From contig JAEAMQ010000026.1 in NCBI GenBank assembly GCA_016901395.1, positions 1 to 64,000 of the forward strand: 64,000 nucleotides of DNA. The letters are read 5' to 3'. Under the pieces are notes generated by a model, which made no database searches, was not told the origin of the DNA, and worked only from the letters and a program-made list of their open reading frames with translations. Each line of letters starts with the position of its first letter. The stretch's first letter is position 1. Of the stretch, positions 9,142 through 17,275 are shown in pieces. Position numbers and translations under genes: made by a program. This DNA is from Prevotella sp. (lineage in GTDB: Bacteria > Bacteroidota > Bacteroidia > Bacteroidales > Bacteroidaceae).

Positions 9142-10275
9142 ATGAAGACAGCCGAAAATCCTTTTATTATCGCTGGACGCATACCCGCCTCTCTGTTTTG
9201 CGACCGCGTGGCAGAGACCGAACGGTTGGTGGGCTGCATCCTCAACCACGAGAATGTGGTGTTGTTCTCTCCCCGCCGCATGGGGAAATCTGAGTTGGTG
9301 AACCATTGTTTTGACCAGCCAGAAGTGTCGCGTCATGCCATCACCATATCCATAGACATCCTCCCCACCACTTCGCTCAACGAACTGGTGAGGCAATTAG
9401 GCAGTGCAGTCTTTCGTCAGGTGGCAAGCCGAAGCGAACAGATGTTCAAGGCTTTCACCGCAGCCATGAAGACGCTTCACGGCAGTTTTGGCTTCGACCC
9501 CATCAGAAACACCCCTACGTTTGATATCAAACTGGGCGACATTCAGCAGCCGGAGTACACCCTGGAGGAGATTTTCGACTACATCAATCATGCCAATCAG
9601 CGTTGCGTGATATGTATTGACGAGTTCCAGCAAATCAGCAAATACCCCGAAAAGAATGTTGAAGCGCTCCTGCGCTCGCATGTCCAACGTTGCACCAATG
9701 CCAATTTTATCTTTGCCGGAAGCCAGCGCCACCTCATGAACGCCATGTTTTTGGAGGCCAACCGACCCTTCTATCAGAGTGCCACACTGCTCGAGCTCCA
9801 CCCCATAGACCTTGGAGTTTACACCGAATTTGTGGAAAAACACTTCAGCAATGGTGGCAGACACATCGCGCCAGACATCATCAGCCATGTCTACAACACC
9901 TTTGACGGAGTGACATTCTATGTCCAGCGCATCTTCCATGACCTCTACGCAGAGACTGTGAAAGGTGAGAAAATAGGCATGGAAAAGGCCGATTTCCTTA
10001 TCAACAGGTACATTGCAGAGTGCTCCACGCAACTCAGGGAGCAACTGTCATTTGTCAGTCAGCAACAAAAAGAGGTGCTCTTTGCCATCAGCCACGAGGG
10101 AGTGGCTGAGCGGGTGACATCGGGAGCATTTATCAAACGGCACAGTCTGAAGTCGCCCAGTGCCGTGCAGTCGGCCCTCAAACGGCTCCTCGACTTCGAC
10201 ATGGTGACCGAAAGCGAGCGAAAATATACCATCGCCGACCCGGTGTTGCGCCTTTGGCTGGAGCAAAACCGATGA
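9142..10275 (+). CDS. AAA-type ATPase of the archaeal-ATPase-like family
   Basis: 377 residues from ATG 9142. P-loop SPRRMGKSEL at residues 43-52 (Lys49), Walker B-like CVICIDEFQQI in the middle, and sensor-like FIFAGSQRHLM. The C-terminal ~90 residues look like a winged helix (VLFAISHEGVAERVTSGAF and SAVQSALKRLLDFDMV) and end YTIADPVLRLWLEQ, typical of PF01637-like single-protein ATPases in Bacteroidetes, usually found in several copies per genome. The cellular role of these proteins is not established; some resemble the ATPase halves of defence or mobile modules. No partner gene is adjacent. It is monocistronic with a strong promoter. Confidence 0.8.
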   Translation: MKTAENPFIIAGRIPASLFCDRVAETERLVGCILNHENVVLFSPRRMGKSELVNHCFDQPEVSRHAITISIDILPTTSLNELVRQLGSAVFRQVASRSEQMFKAFTAAMKTLHGSFGFDPIRNTPTFDIKLGDIQQPEYTLEEIFDYINHANQRCVICIDEFQQISKYPEKNVEALLRSHVQRCTNANFIFAGSQRHLMNAMFLEANRPFYQSATLLELHPIDLGVYTEFVEKHFSNGGRHIAPDIISHVYNTFDGVTFYVQRIFHDLYAETVKGEKIGMEKADFLINRYIAECSTQLREQLSFVSQQQKEVLFAISHEGVAERVTSGAFIKRHSLKSPSAVQSALKRLLDFDMVTESERKYTIADPVLRLWLEQNR

Positions 10276-10461
10276 TATAGAAGTCCCGGCACTTGCGCTT
10301 CGCGCCCCCACATACCATCATTTCCCCAAACCTCGTGCTTTGCGGAAAGTATTGTTTCAACCGTCTTTCGTTTCTCCAAGAACACGGTAGTTCCTATTTT
10401 CTTTAGGGAAAACCACCTCAACAAGTAGGGGATTACCCTCGAATGTAGAGTCTAAAAGACC
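10276..10461. other. Spacer downstream of the ATPase gene
   Basis: Nothing recognisable beyond short GC inverted segments (TTGCGCTTCGCGCC). No strong terminator with a T-run was seen. Confidence 0.4.
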
Positions 10462-10469
10462 TATCTTTG
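10462..10469 (+). promoter_or_regulatory. Probable -7 box for the basic secreted protein gene
   Basis: TATCTTTG followed by C, 57 bp before the ATG at 10526. No good TTTG is visible at the expected -33 distance, so this is a weaker match than others in the window. Confidence 0.5.
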
Positions 10470-10525
10470 CCGTAGAAGAAAAGATAAAAAGTAAAGATAA
10501 GTTGAACCATTAACACCGTACAACT

Positions 10526-11110
10526 ATGAAACGAATGATGATGATTTTGGCCATGATGGTTGCGATAGCAACATCCGCCAGCGCTATGTCATACGAACAG
10601 GCCAGAAGGCAGGCTCTCTTCCTGGCAGACAAGATGGCTTATGAGTTGAACCTCTCCGACGCTCAGTATGAAGCCGTGTATGAGGCCAACCTCGACTATC
10701 TGATGAACCTCAACACACGCCGTCATCTTTATGGCTCATCTTGGACTCGTCGCAACTCGCTGCTGGAGACCATTCTTGCTCCATGGCAGTATGCAGCATA
10801 CGCCGCAGCCGACTATTTCTTCCGTCCGGTATATTGGGCAAGCAACGCTTGGCAGTGGCGCATATACAACAGATATGACCGTTCACGCTACTATCGCAGT
10901 CGGCCGTCGGCCTATATCACCTATCGCGGCGGTCGCCACCTGGGCTGGTACAAGAACCGCAACTGGTACAAACCTGAGCGTCCGAACAACTGGAACAGAA
11001 ACAAGGTATACAAGGAGCGCGCCAAGGTATATCGCCACGCCGAGAAAGAACAGCGCAAAGCCATGAAAGAAATGCGCAAGGGAAATCGTGGCAAGGGTCA
11101 CGACAGATGA
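10526..11110 (+). CDS. Small secreted protein with basic aromatic C-terminus, function unknown
   Basis: 194 residues. Signal peptide 1-20 (ends ATSASA). A helical N-terminal half contains ELNLSDAQYEAVYEANLDY, similar in pattern to the LDLNDYQMEAVELIHNKF segment of the small secreted protein at 60370-60744 and loosely to the LTxxQ motifs of Spy/CpxP periplasmic chaperones. The C-terminal half is rich in Arg, Tyr and Trp (RIYNRYDRSRYYRSRP, GWYKNRNWYKPERP) and ends in a Lys/Arg/Glu helix (KEQRKAMKEMRKGNRGKG). It may bind an acidic surface polymer or stress-damaged protein, but that is inference. No family name can be given. Confidence 0.75.
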   Translation: MKRMMMILAMMVAIATSASAMSYEQARRQALFLADKMAYELNLSDAQYEAVYEANLDYLMNLNTRRHLYGSSWTRRNSLLETILAPWQYAAYAAADYFFRPVYWASNAWQWRIYNRYDRSRYYRSRPSAYITYRGGRHLGWYKNRNWYKPERPNNWNRNKVYKERAKVYRHAEKEQRKAMKEMRKGNRGKGHDR

Positions 11111-11254
11111 AAACGATCGGTCGACAACGTGAGATGGAAAAATCATCGAAGTCGTACTGACACATAGATAATCCCAAGGACGGGTGGAGATGCTGCAAAA
11201 CATCTTCGCCCGTTCTTTATTGGTAAAATTATGATAAGATTACTGTCAAAAAAC

Positions 11255-11285
11255 TTTGACGGTATCGGAAAATCCTTTATATTTG
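11255..11285 (+). promoter_or_regulatory. Consensus Bacteroidetes promoter
   Basis: -33 TTTG (11255-11258), 19-bp spacer, -7 TATATTTG (11278-11285), 63 bp before the ATG at 11349. Among the best matches in the window, suggesting strong expression. Confidence 0.85.
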
Positions 11286-11348
11286 CAATATGAATAGTTA
11301 TCAAACTATTGAGACAGTTATCAAGAATATCACTTAAACAACAAAGTA

Positions 11349-11723
11349 ATGAGACCAGATGAGACAAAAGAGCCTACCGGATTTGACAATGTGCAGGACA
11401 AGGTAGAAGATGTAGTGAATAATGCTAAAGAAAAAGTTGAAGATGTGCTTGGCGATCTGAAAGAAAACCAAACCGTAAAAGATGCCCTGGACAAGGTTGA
11501 CGATGTTATCGACAACCTGAAAGACAATGAAACCGTGCAGAATGTGAAGGAGAAGATTGGCGATGCCGTAGAAAATCTCCAGAACAGCGAGGCCGGACAG
11601 AAGGTAACAGAATTTCTTAAGGAAAAAGGAGTGGATGCCAATGAGGTAATCGACAACGTGACTGAGAAAGTGCAGAAATCAGGTTTCTTCAGCAAACTGA
11701 AAAGTCTTTTTGGCGGAAAATAA
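11349..11723 (+). CDS. Small acidic helical-repeat protein, YtxH/LEA-like
   Basis: 124 residues, highly charged (Lys, Asp, Glu, Asn), no signal peptide or membrane segment. It is built from degenerate ~11-residue amphipathic helical repeats: VQDKVEDVVNNAKEKVEDVL, VKDALDKVDDVIDNLKDN, VQNVKEKIGDAVENL and ANEVIDNVTEKVQ. It ends in FFSKLKSLFGGK. The pattern resembles LEA-like/YtxH-type stress proteins, which protect or associate with membranes and proteins; this is resemblance only. It has a near-perfect promoter and a strong terminator, so it is a monocistronic, probably abundant product. Confidence 0.75.
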   Translation: MRPDETKEPTGFDNVQDKVEDVVNNAKEKVEDVLGDLKENQTVKDALDKVDDVIDNLKDNETVQNVKEKIGDAVENLQNSEAGQKVTEFLKEKGVDANEVIDNVTEKVQKSGFFSKLKSLFGGK

Positions 11724-11745
11724 TCCCCAAGAGGCGAATATCATA

Positions 11746-11788
11746 AGCCGGATGGCACCCGCATGGGTTGCTGTCCGGCTTTGTTTTT
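11746..11788 (+). terminator. Rho-independent terminator
   Basis: Stem AGCCGGA (11746-11752) / TCCGGCT (11774-11780) with a 21-nt loop, then TTGTTTTT. It follows the helical-repeat gene by 22 bp. Confidence 0.8.
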
Positions 11789-12155
11789 GCATCAACAGCT
11801 TTGGATGGGGCATCAAGTGATCGTATTATGCACCTTTAAATGGCATTTCATGAAATACTGACTATGATATGCAGGCATGGGATAAGAGACTATAAATGGC
11901 AGAAGCCAATCTCAGATTACAACTCAAATAGAAAACCAAATTCATTCAAAGAAGGTTTGCCCATCTCAGAATAAACCCATCAACCCATCCTGATATTAAG
12001 AAAATAATCCTGTTGAAAGAATTTGAAAAATTGCGAAATAATCAGGGCCTCCTACCCTTTCCCATGCTCAGACGGGTAAAAATCAACGAAAAATAGCCTA
12101 TTTTTAATTCACTGCTGCACAGCGACTTGTATTTCTTTTACAAAACATGGCTTTA

Positions 12156-12221
12156 CGATTACTATCTAATCGCATGACGATTAGTATCGAATCGCAGTGG
12201 GATTAGGTACTAATCGCAAGA
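12156..12221. repeat. Dispersed 22-bp x3 element, copy A
   Basis: Three tandem 22-bp units, at 12156-12177, 12178-12199 and 12200-12221. Each has a short inverted repeat: CGATTA-CTATC-TAATCG, CGATT-N7-AATCG, and GATTAG-GTA-CTAATC. The left flank (TTGTATTTCTTTTACAAAACATGG) corresponds to the better conserved flank of copies B, C and D; the homologous region probably spans roughly 12080-12235. It lies between convergent genes (11723 and 12402). Confidence 0.85.
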
Positions 12222-12238
12222 CAAAAACGGGCTAAAAT

Positions 12239-12328
12239 TGTGCTTTGAGAGCCAAATTGAGGATAAAACTGATGATTTTCGAAGCAAGTTTCGGTTTTAA
12301 TCATCATTATTTCAGCCCTCAAAGCACA
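12239..12328. repeat. Long inverted repeat between convergent genes
   Basis: 11-bp perfect arms TGTGCTTTGAG (12239-12249) and CTCAAAGCACA (12318-12328), with an inner pair ATGATT/AATCAT. It could fold into a large stem-loop and serve as a bidirectional end signal for the convergent gene downstream, but it lacks a clear T-run. Confidence 0.6.
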
Positions 12329-12401
12329 TTTTCACTCCTTGTGACTTCTAAAAGACAAGATAGTGTTGCCTCCGAAAATTCGGATTATTCTTGACAATAT
12401 A

Positions 12402-13811
12402 TCAACTCCTCACCTCTTCGCTGGCAAGGTCTTTCACCTGCATGGACTTCATCCAGCTGCCGCTCCAGATACGCACCAGGAAGATGATGCCACGGAAGGT
12501 AAGCTCGATAGCCATGGCAAACCACACGCCTCTGAGGCCATAATCCTGAGCCAGCCACCAAGCTAATGACAGACGCACGCACCACATCGACACGAGGTTC
12601 ATGACGGCAGGCTTCAACGTGTCGCCCGCACCGACACACACACTGTAGCTCACGATGGACGCTGCAAAGAACGGTTCGGCAAAGGCCTCGATGCGCAGCA
12701 CCTGCGTGCCCAATTCCCTGATTTCGGCAACAGGCGAGAGAAAACCTATCATCTCGGGCGCAAAGACATACATCACAAGCCCCATGAAAGCCATGACCAG
12801 CATGCCCAGTCCGATGGTGAGATGGGCAAAGCTCTTGCAGAGGTCCTGCCGGCCAGCGCCATGGGTCTGTCCGACGAGCGTAGAGGCAGCGTCGCCGATG
12901 CCGTAGCCAGGCATGTAGCAGAGGCTCTCTGCAGTGATGGCAAACGAGTTGGCAGCGATGGCGATGTTGCCCAACGGTGCCACGATGAGCGTGCTCACCA
13001 CCTGTGCGCCACTCATGAGCATCTGCTGGATGGCAATGGGCAGGCTTATCTTCAAGGCATTGCGCACATAGTCCCACACCCAGCGGAAGGGTTCGTGGTC
13101 GAGATGGAGGGCGAGAATCTTGTTCTTGCGCAGGGCGATATACGACATCGGTATCACCGTCACCACGTATGCGCACGTGGTGCCCAGAGCCGCACCCATC
13201 ACTCCGAGGTCCAAAATATAAATGTAAAGGTAATTGAACGCCACATCGAGGACACACATCATGATACTGAGAATACTCGGAATACGCATGTCGCCGGAAC
13301 TCTTCTGCATGGCACTCATCAGATGATAGAGCAACACCACAGGGAGTGTGAGCGAAAAGATAAGAAAATAGACCGAGGAATCGTGAGTAATGTCATTGCC
13401 TCCACCCAGCCAGTGAGGCAAGGGGTTGTGTATGGAGACCCCGACCATGGCCATAAACAGGGAGAACACCAGTCCGCAGACAAGCGCATGGCGGAACACC
13501 TGACGTGCTTTCACAAAATCGTTGGCACCGATGAAGTGGGCCACCTGTACTGAAAAACCGATTGAGGTGGCACCCATCACCGATCCCATGAGCCACGTGG
13601 TGGTCTCTATCAAGCCAATGCTGGCCGATGCCGCGGCACCCAAATGTCCCACCATTGAGGCATCAATGAAGAACATCATTACCGTAGTGATCTGAGCCAA
13701 CATCGAGGGGATACTCAGTTCCACGATGAGATTGAGCTTCTCGCGGCCGGTCATCGGCAATTGTTCCCTGATTTTAGCTAATAATATCTCGCTTCGTTTG
13801 TTGCTTAACAT
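12402..13811 (-). CDS. MATE-family multidrug/sodium antiporter
   Basis: 469 residues from ATG 13811 (MLSNKRSEILLAKI). That start is chosen because the promoter and transcription start lie only ~12 nt upstream, which excludes the longer frame. About 12 hydrophobic segments in two six-helix halves, beginning LNLIVELSIPSMLAQITTVM; typical MATE pattern LGAAASASIGLIETT and a second half starting ISLPIAIQQMLMSGAQVV. Members export cationic drugs or metabolites in exchange for Na+ or H+ across the inner membrane. A second MATE gene at 41198 is not closely similar. The substrate is not predictable. Confidence 0.9.
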   Translation of the reverse strand: MLSNKRSEILLAKIREQLPMTGREKLNLIVELSIPSMLAQITTVMMFFIDASMVGHLGAAASASIGLIETTTWLMGSVMGATSIGFSVQVAHFIGANDFVKARQVFRHALVCGLVFSLFMAMVGVSIHNPLPHWLGGGNDITHDSSVYFLIFSLTLPVVLLYHLMSAMQKSSGDMRIPSILSIMMCVLDVAFNYLYIYILDLGVMGAALGTTCAYVVTVIPMSYIALRKNKILALHLDHEPFRWVWDYVRNALKISLPIAIQQMLMSGAQVVSTLIVAPLGNIAIAANSFAITAESLCYMPGYGIGDAASTLVGQTHGAGRQDLCKSFAHLTIGLGMLVMAFMGLVMYVFAPEMIGFLSPVAEIRELGTQVLRIEAFAEPFFAASIVSYSVCVGAGDTLKPAVMNLVSMWCVRLSLAWWLAQDYGLRGVWFAMAIELTFRGIIFLVRIWSGSWMKSMQVKDLASEEVRS

Positions 13812-13829
13812 ATATCTATTTTGAGAGTG

Positions 13830-13861
13830 TAAAGTTACGCAGATTTCTGAAATCCGCCAAG
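13830..13861 (-). promoter_or_regulatory. Promoter of the MATE gene
   Basis: Minus strand: -33 CTTG (13858-13861), 20-bp spacer, -7 TAACTTTA (13830-13837). The start codon at 13811 follows by about 18 bp, giving a very short leader. Confidence 0.65.
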
Positions 13862-13872
13862 ATTTTAGACAC

Positions 13873-13903
13873 AATAAAGGCGATCACCCATCCAGGGACC
13901 GCC
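13873..13903 (-). terminator. Terminator after the 28-residue peptide gene
   Basis: On the minus strand, a stem GGCGGTC/GATCGCC (one G-T wobble; plus-strand 13897-13903 and 13879-13885) with an 11-nt loop is followed by TTTATT. It lies between the peptide ORF and the MATE promoter, separating two transcripts. Confidence 0.6.
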
Positions 13904-13959
13904 TCATCTATCTGCGTCTATGTTTTTTTATTCTATCGCTTTCTCTAAAAATCAACGGG

Positions 13960-14046
13960 CTAATCATTTTGTCTGTTATTTCCTCCACCCGTCAACCATG
14001 CGGCAGCCAAAGCTGCACACATGTTCATCACTATGATGAAACTCAT
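13960..14046 (-). CDS. Candidate 28-residue small hydrophobic peptide
   Basis: ATG at 14046, TAG at 13960-13962. The peptide starts MSFIIVMNMCAALAAAWL and ends TGGGNNRQND: one hydrophobic stretch of ~18 residues followed by a glycine hinge and polar tail. It is preceded by a purine-rich AAGGTAGAAAG. A promoter lies at 14412-14443 and a terminator at 13873-13903, so a self-contained transcript of about 530 nt is predicted, with a ~360-nt purine-rich leader. No homology is claimed. It could be a toxin-like or regulatory membrane peptide, or the last part of a regulatory RNA; chance cannot be excluded. Confidence 0.4.
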   Translation of the reverse strand: MSFIIVMNMCAALAAAWLTGGGNNRQND

Positions 14047-14411
14047 CTTTCTACCTTTTCCTTTCTTGTTATCCTAAATCATCTTTCTGTTATCCTTGTC
14101 CTGATTTGTCCTCGCGGGCAAGTCCAACCTTCTCACCTTAATCAACTAAAAACCTATCATCCTGTTATCCTTCCACTATCAATCTTCTACCTTCTACTAA
14201 TACCTTCTATCAATCTACTTGTTTGTTCTTATTCTTTGTTTATTCCTGACAATCCTTACCTTGAAACTATATACCTATCATTCTATTCAAAACATACTTT
14301 ACGTGCTTACCTGATTCAGCTCTCTGTTTGTTAATTCTCTCTCAAAATAATATACTATTCTTTTTTCTCAAACTCGCATTCACATGCGGTCACTGTTTTG
14401 TTCTGACGATG
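14047..14411 (-). other. Purine-rich (minus strand) leader region
   Basis: About 365 bp in which the minus strand is strongly purine-biased, with degenerate short repeats such as GGATAACA, AAGATGAT and GTAGAAG. No convincing protein on either strand. It would be the 5' leader of the small-peptide transcript. Confidence 0.45.
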
Positions 14412-14443
14412 CAAAGGTAGAGCTAATATTCAGAAACGGCAAC
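14412..14443 (-). promoter_or_regulatory. Promoter with no annotated protein immediately downstream
   Basis: Minus strand: -33 GTTG (14440-14443), 20-bp spacer, -7 TACCTTTG (14412-14419) followed by CATC. It reads toward the 28-residue ORF. Confidence 0.65.
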
Positions 14444-14583
14444 AGTTGTAGGGTGTTTTTCTTCAAAAACCATGACATTCTTGATATGAATCAAACCATT
14501 GTGTGCGGACACAAGGGTTTAAAGACGTTTTTCTGATAAGGTAATGGGATGTCGACAATCGTCTTGGGCAGGACAATATGCGA

Positions 14584-14620
14584 CTAAAAATCCCTGCCTT
14601 CCTGATAGGAAAGCAGGGAT
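14584..14620 (-). terminator. Terminator of the glyS-FKBP operon
   Basis: 14-bp stem with one mismatch (ATCCCTGCTTTCCT / AGGAAGGCAGGGAT on the minus strand) and a 3-nt loop, then TTTTTAG. It is 60 bp after the FKBP stop codon. Confidence 0.85.
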
Positions 14621-14680
14621 GAAATGATATGTTCTGAAAATAATCAACGCCAATGAGGGCAGCGATACATCCTCATCCAG

Positions 14681-15364
14681 CTACTCTGTCACCCACATCC
14701 GCTGAGCCTTAGCTTTGAAATCGGGGACATCGTAGCCTGCACGATAGTAGGAGAGCAACTCTATATCGAAAATCAATACGGAGTAGCCGGGGATGGATCC
14801 AGAACCCGATGTGCCATAACCCAAGGTCCAAGGCACATAGACTTCCCACTCATCGCCGATGTGCATGTGCTGCAAGGCTGTAGCAAAGCCATCAGACAGG
14901 CTGCTCACCAGCAGCTGGGCGGGAGCCGTCGTGGAGTCGCTCGTGGCGTTGTCCCATGACGAATCAAACTCGTATCCGTTAGGATAGGAAGTCGAAGGCA
15001 GCAGACTGCCCTTGTAGTTCACTCGCACCGAGTCGGTGTAAAGAGGACTTCCCGAGCCTGTGCCTTCCTCGATGACGTGCACCACTATATAAGAGGTGTT
15101 CTCGCTATGGAGCGTATCCTCATAGTTCCAGCTCTTGATGATTTTCCAACTCGTATCTCCGGCCGCAATTTTCTCAGCGGCCTGAGCATAGATACTGTTC
15201 CACTTCGTGGTGTTGGTATTCTGCCAATCAGGAAACTCCTCAACATCGTCAGATGCCTCGGAGCACGAGGTGAATAGTAAAAAGGAAAAAAGGAAAAAAG
15301 GTAAAAGCCTTATTATCCCCTTTGCCAATTGTCTCAGTTTGCTATTCCTACGAACTTGTCTCAT
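14681..15364 (-). CDS. FKBP-type peptidyl-prolyl isomerase lipoprotein
   Basis: 227 residues. Lipoprotein signal (LLPFFLFSFLLFTSC, Cys34) with a short basic N-terminus. The FKBP core runs from about residue 90 to 205: VIEEGTGSGSPLYTDSVRVNY, GYEFDSSW, SDGFATALQHMHIGDEWEVY, the active-site-like VPWTLGYGTSGSGSIPGYSVL, and IFDIELLSY. Members assist folding of envelope proteins by cis-trans isomerisation of proline bonds, here probably anchored to a membrane by a lipid. It starts 84 bp after glyS on the same strand and shares its terminator, so it probably forms an operon with it. Confidence 0.88.
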   Translation of the reverse strand: MRQVRRNSKLRQLAKGIIRLLPFFLFSFLLFTSCSEASDDVEEFPDWQNTNTTKWNSIYAQAAEKIAAGDTSWKIIKSWNYEDTLHSENTSYIVVHVIEEGTGSGSPLYTDSVRVNYKGSLLPSTSYPNGYEFDSSWDNATSDSTTAPAQLLVSSLSDGFATALQHMHIGDEWEVYVPWTLGYGTSGSGSIPGYSVLIFDIELLSYYRAGYDVPDFKAKAQRMWVTE

Positions 15365-15448
15365 CTTGATTTATCCTTTATGGCTCACGCTCTCATAAAC
15401 GCTCGCACCTTTATTACTCTTTTACTCTTTTACCTTTTTACCTTTATC

Positions 15449-17017
15449 TTACTGGTCGAGACCTGCAATCTCCTTGCCCAGGCGCTTCAATACCGAGGTG
15501 ATGCTTACACGATCCTCGATGATGGCGCGCAGTTCGCTGATGTCCACACGCTCCTGCTCCATTGTGTCGCGGAAGCGGAGAGTCACCTTATGGTCGTTGG
15601 GCGTGTCATGGTCTACGGTCACACAGAACGGTGTGCCGATGGCATCCTGACGGCGATAACGCTTGCCGATGGAGTCCTTCGGGTCGCCATAGTGGGTGTT
15701 GAAGTGGAATTTCAGGTCGTCCACAATCTCATGGGCAATCTCAGGAAGTCCGTCTTTCTTATCCAAGGGGAACACGGCGCACTTCACCGGAGCCAGTGCC
15801 TCGGGCAGTTTGAGCACCACGCGGCTCTCTCCATTGCCCAAATCCTCCTCGGTATAGGCATGACACATCACACTGAGGAACATGCGATCCACGCCGATAG
15901 AGGTCTCCACGTCAAACGGGGTATAGCTTTCGTTGGTCTCAGGATCAAAGTATTTGATGCCGCGACCACTGTATTTCTCGTGCTGCGACAGGTCAAAGTC
16001 GGTACGGCTATGGATACCTTCCACCTCCTTGAAGCCGAAAGGCATCTTAAACTCGATGTCGGTGGCGGCGTTGGCATAGTGGGCGAGCTTCTCGTGGTCG
16101 TGGTAACGGTAGTTGTCACTGCCCATACCCAGAGCCTCGTGCCATGCCAGACGCACCTTCTTCCAATAGTTGAACCACTTCATTTCGGTGCCCGGCTGGC
16201 AGAAGAACTGCATCTCCATCTGCTCAAACTCACGCATACGGAACACGAACTGGCGTGCCACAATCTCGTTGCGGAATGCCTTACCGATCTGTGCAATACC
16301 GAAAGGCAACTTCATGCGACCCGTCTTCTGCACGTTGAGATAGTTCACAAAGATACCCTGTGCGGTCTCCGGACGGAGATAAATCTTATTGGTGGCATCA
16401 GAGAGAGAGCCCATTTCGGTGGAGAACATAAGGTTGAACTGACGCACATCGGTCCAGTTCTTCGTGCCACTGATAGGATCTACGATACCCTCATCAAGGA
16501 TAATCTGCTTCAAAGCCTCCAAATCGGGACCTTGCATGGCCTCGGTGTAACGGGCATGAAGGTCATCACGCTTCTTCTGATTGTCCAGAACGCGGGGATT
16601 AGTCTCACGGAACTTGGCCTCATCAAAGCTCTCTCCAAACTTCTTGGCAGCTTTGGCCACTTCCTTTTCTATCTTTTCCTCATACTTTCCAATCTGGTCT
16701 TCGATGAGGTTGTCGGCGCGATAGCGCTTCTTGGAGTCGCGATTGTCGATGAGAGGATCGTTGAACGCATCGACATGACCACTGGCTTTCCACACCGTGG
16801 GATGCATAAAGATGCTGGCATCAATACCTACGATGTTCTCATGAAGCAGCACCATCGACTGCCACCAATACTGTTTGATATTGTTTTTGAGCTCTACTCC
16901 ATTCTGACCGTAGTCGTAAACGGCAGCGAGGCCGTCGTAAATATCCGAACTTGGAAAGACGAAACCATATTCCTTGCAATGGCTTACAATCTTCTTAAAA
17001 ACATCTTCTTGTGCCAT
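15449..17017 (-). CDS. glyS: Glycine--tRNA ligase, single-chain class II type
   Basis: 522 residues. Charges tRNA-Gly with glycine. Start MAQEDVFKKIVSHCKEYGFV, then SSDIYDGLAAVYDYGQNGVELK, the N-terminal hallmark of the eukaryote/archaeal-like alpha2 enzyme. The class II motifs are visible: motif 2 FRNEIVARQFVFRMREFEQME and motif 3-like GVDRMFLSVMCHAY; the YLRPETAQGIFVNY stretch is typical. The C-terminal anticodon-binding domain follows (LAPVKCAVFPLDKKDGLPE). Length is normal for Bacteroidetes. Divergent from the dlt-like operon. Confidence 0.97.
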   Translation of the reverse strand: MAQEDVFKKIVSHCKEYGFVFPSSDIYDGLAAVYDYGQNGVELKNNIKQYWWQSMVLLHENIVGIDASIFMHPTVWKASGHVDAFNDPLIDNRDSKKRYRADNLIEDQIGKYEEKIEKEVAKAAKKFGESFDEAKFRETNPRVLDNQKKRDDLHARYTEAMQGPDLEALKQIILDEGIVDPISGTKNWTDVRQFNLMFSTEMGSLSDATNKIYLRPETAQGIFVNYLNVQKTGRMKLPFGIAQIGKAFRNEIVARQFVFRMREFEQMEMQFFCQPGTEMKWFNYWKKVRLAWHEALGMGSDNYRYHDHEKLAHYANAATDIEFKMPFGFKEVEGIHSRTDFDLSQHEKYSGRGIKYFDPETNESYTPFDVETSIGVDRMFLSVMCHAYTEEDLGNGESRVVLKLPEALAPVKCAVFPLDKKDGLPEIAHEIVDDLKFHFNTHYGDPKDSIGKRYRRQDAIGTPFCVTVDHDTPNDHKVTLRFRDTMEQERVDISELRAIIEDRVSITSVLKRLGKEIAGLDQ

Positions 17018-17049
17018 GTTTTATAATAACTTATGTGATATAATTTGCG

Positions 17050-17057
17050 CAAAGTTA
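17050..17057 (-). promoter_or_regulatory. -7 box of the glyS promoter
   Basis: TAACTTTG followed by CGC on the minus strand, 33 bp upstream of the glyS ATG. The -33 region has no clear TTTG. Confidence 0.6.
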
Positions 17058-17275
17058 CTCAATTTTCTGTTATTTCAGTCATGACCGAGCGTTAAAATAG
17101 AGTAAAATGTAAACTTATCTGCCGTTTATGCGATACGCATGATTTTTTGGGCTAACCCACGCAAGATATCGCAAAAATGCGCATTCAACCATAAAAACAT
17201 GGAAAACAATAGGGGAAAACGGCTTCACCGGCGTTTGAAAATAAAACAACAGACCAGCAAACACACTCCGAAGCA

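Noticed and set aside
9142-10275. The AAA-type ATPase as part of a defence island
   Set aside because: No nuclease, toxin or other effector gene is adjacent; the neighbours are a decayed membrane gene and a small secreted protein.
12156-12221. The 22-bp repeats as a CRISPR array
   Set aside because: Units are contiguous with no unique spacers, only three per locus, and no cas gene is near.
13969-14334. A 121-codon plus-strand frame in the polypyrimidine leader region
   Set aside because: Composition follows the C/T bias of the DNA (Leu, Ser, Thr, Ile); no motif or promoter on that strand.
15329-17026. A 565-codon frame antisense to glyS
   Set aside because: glyS is certain by its class II motifs; the antisense frame has no motif and is a GC-codon shadow.
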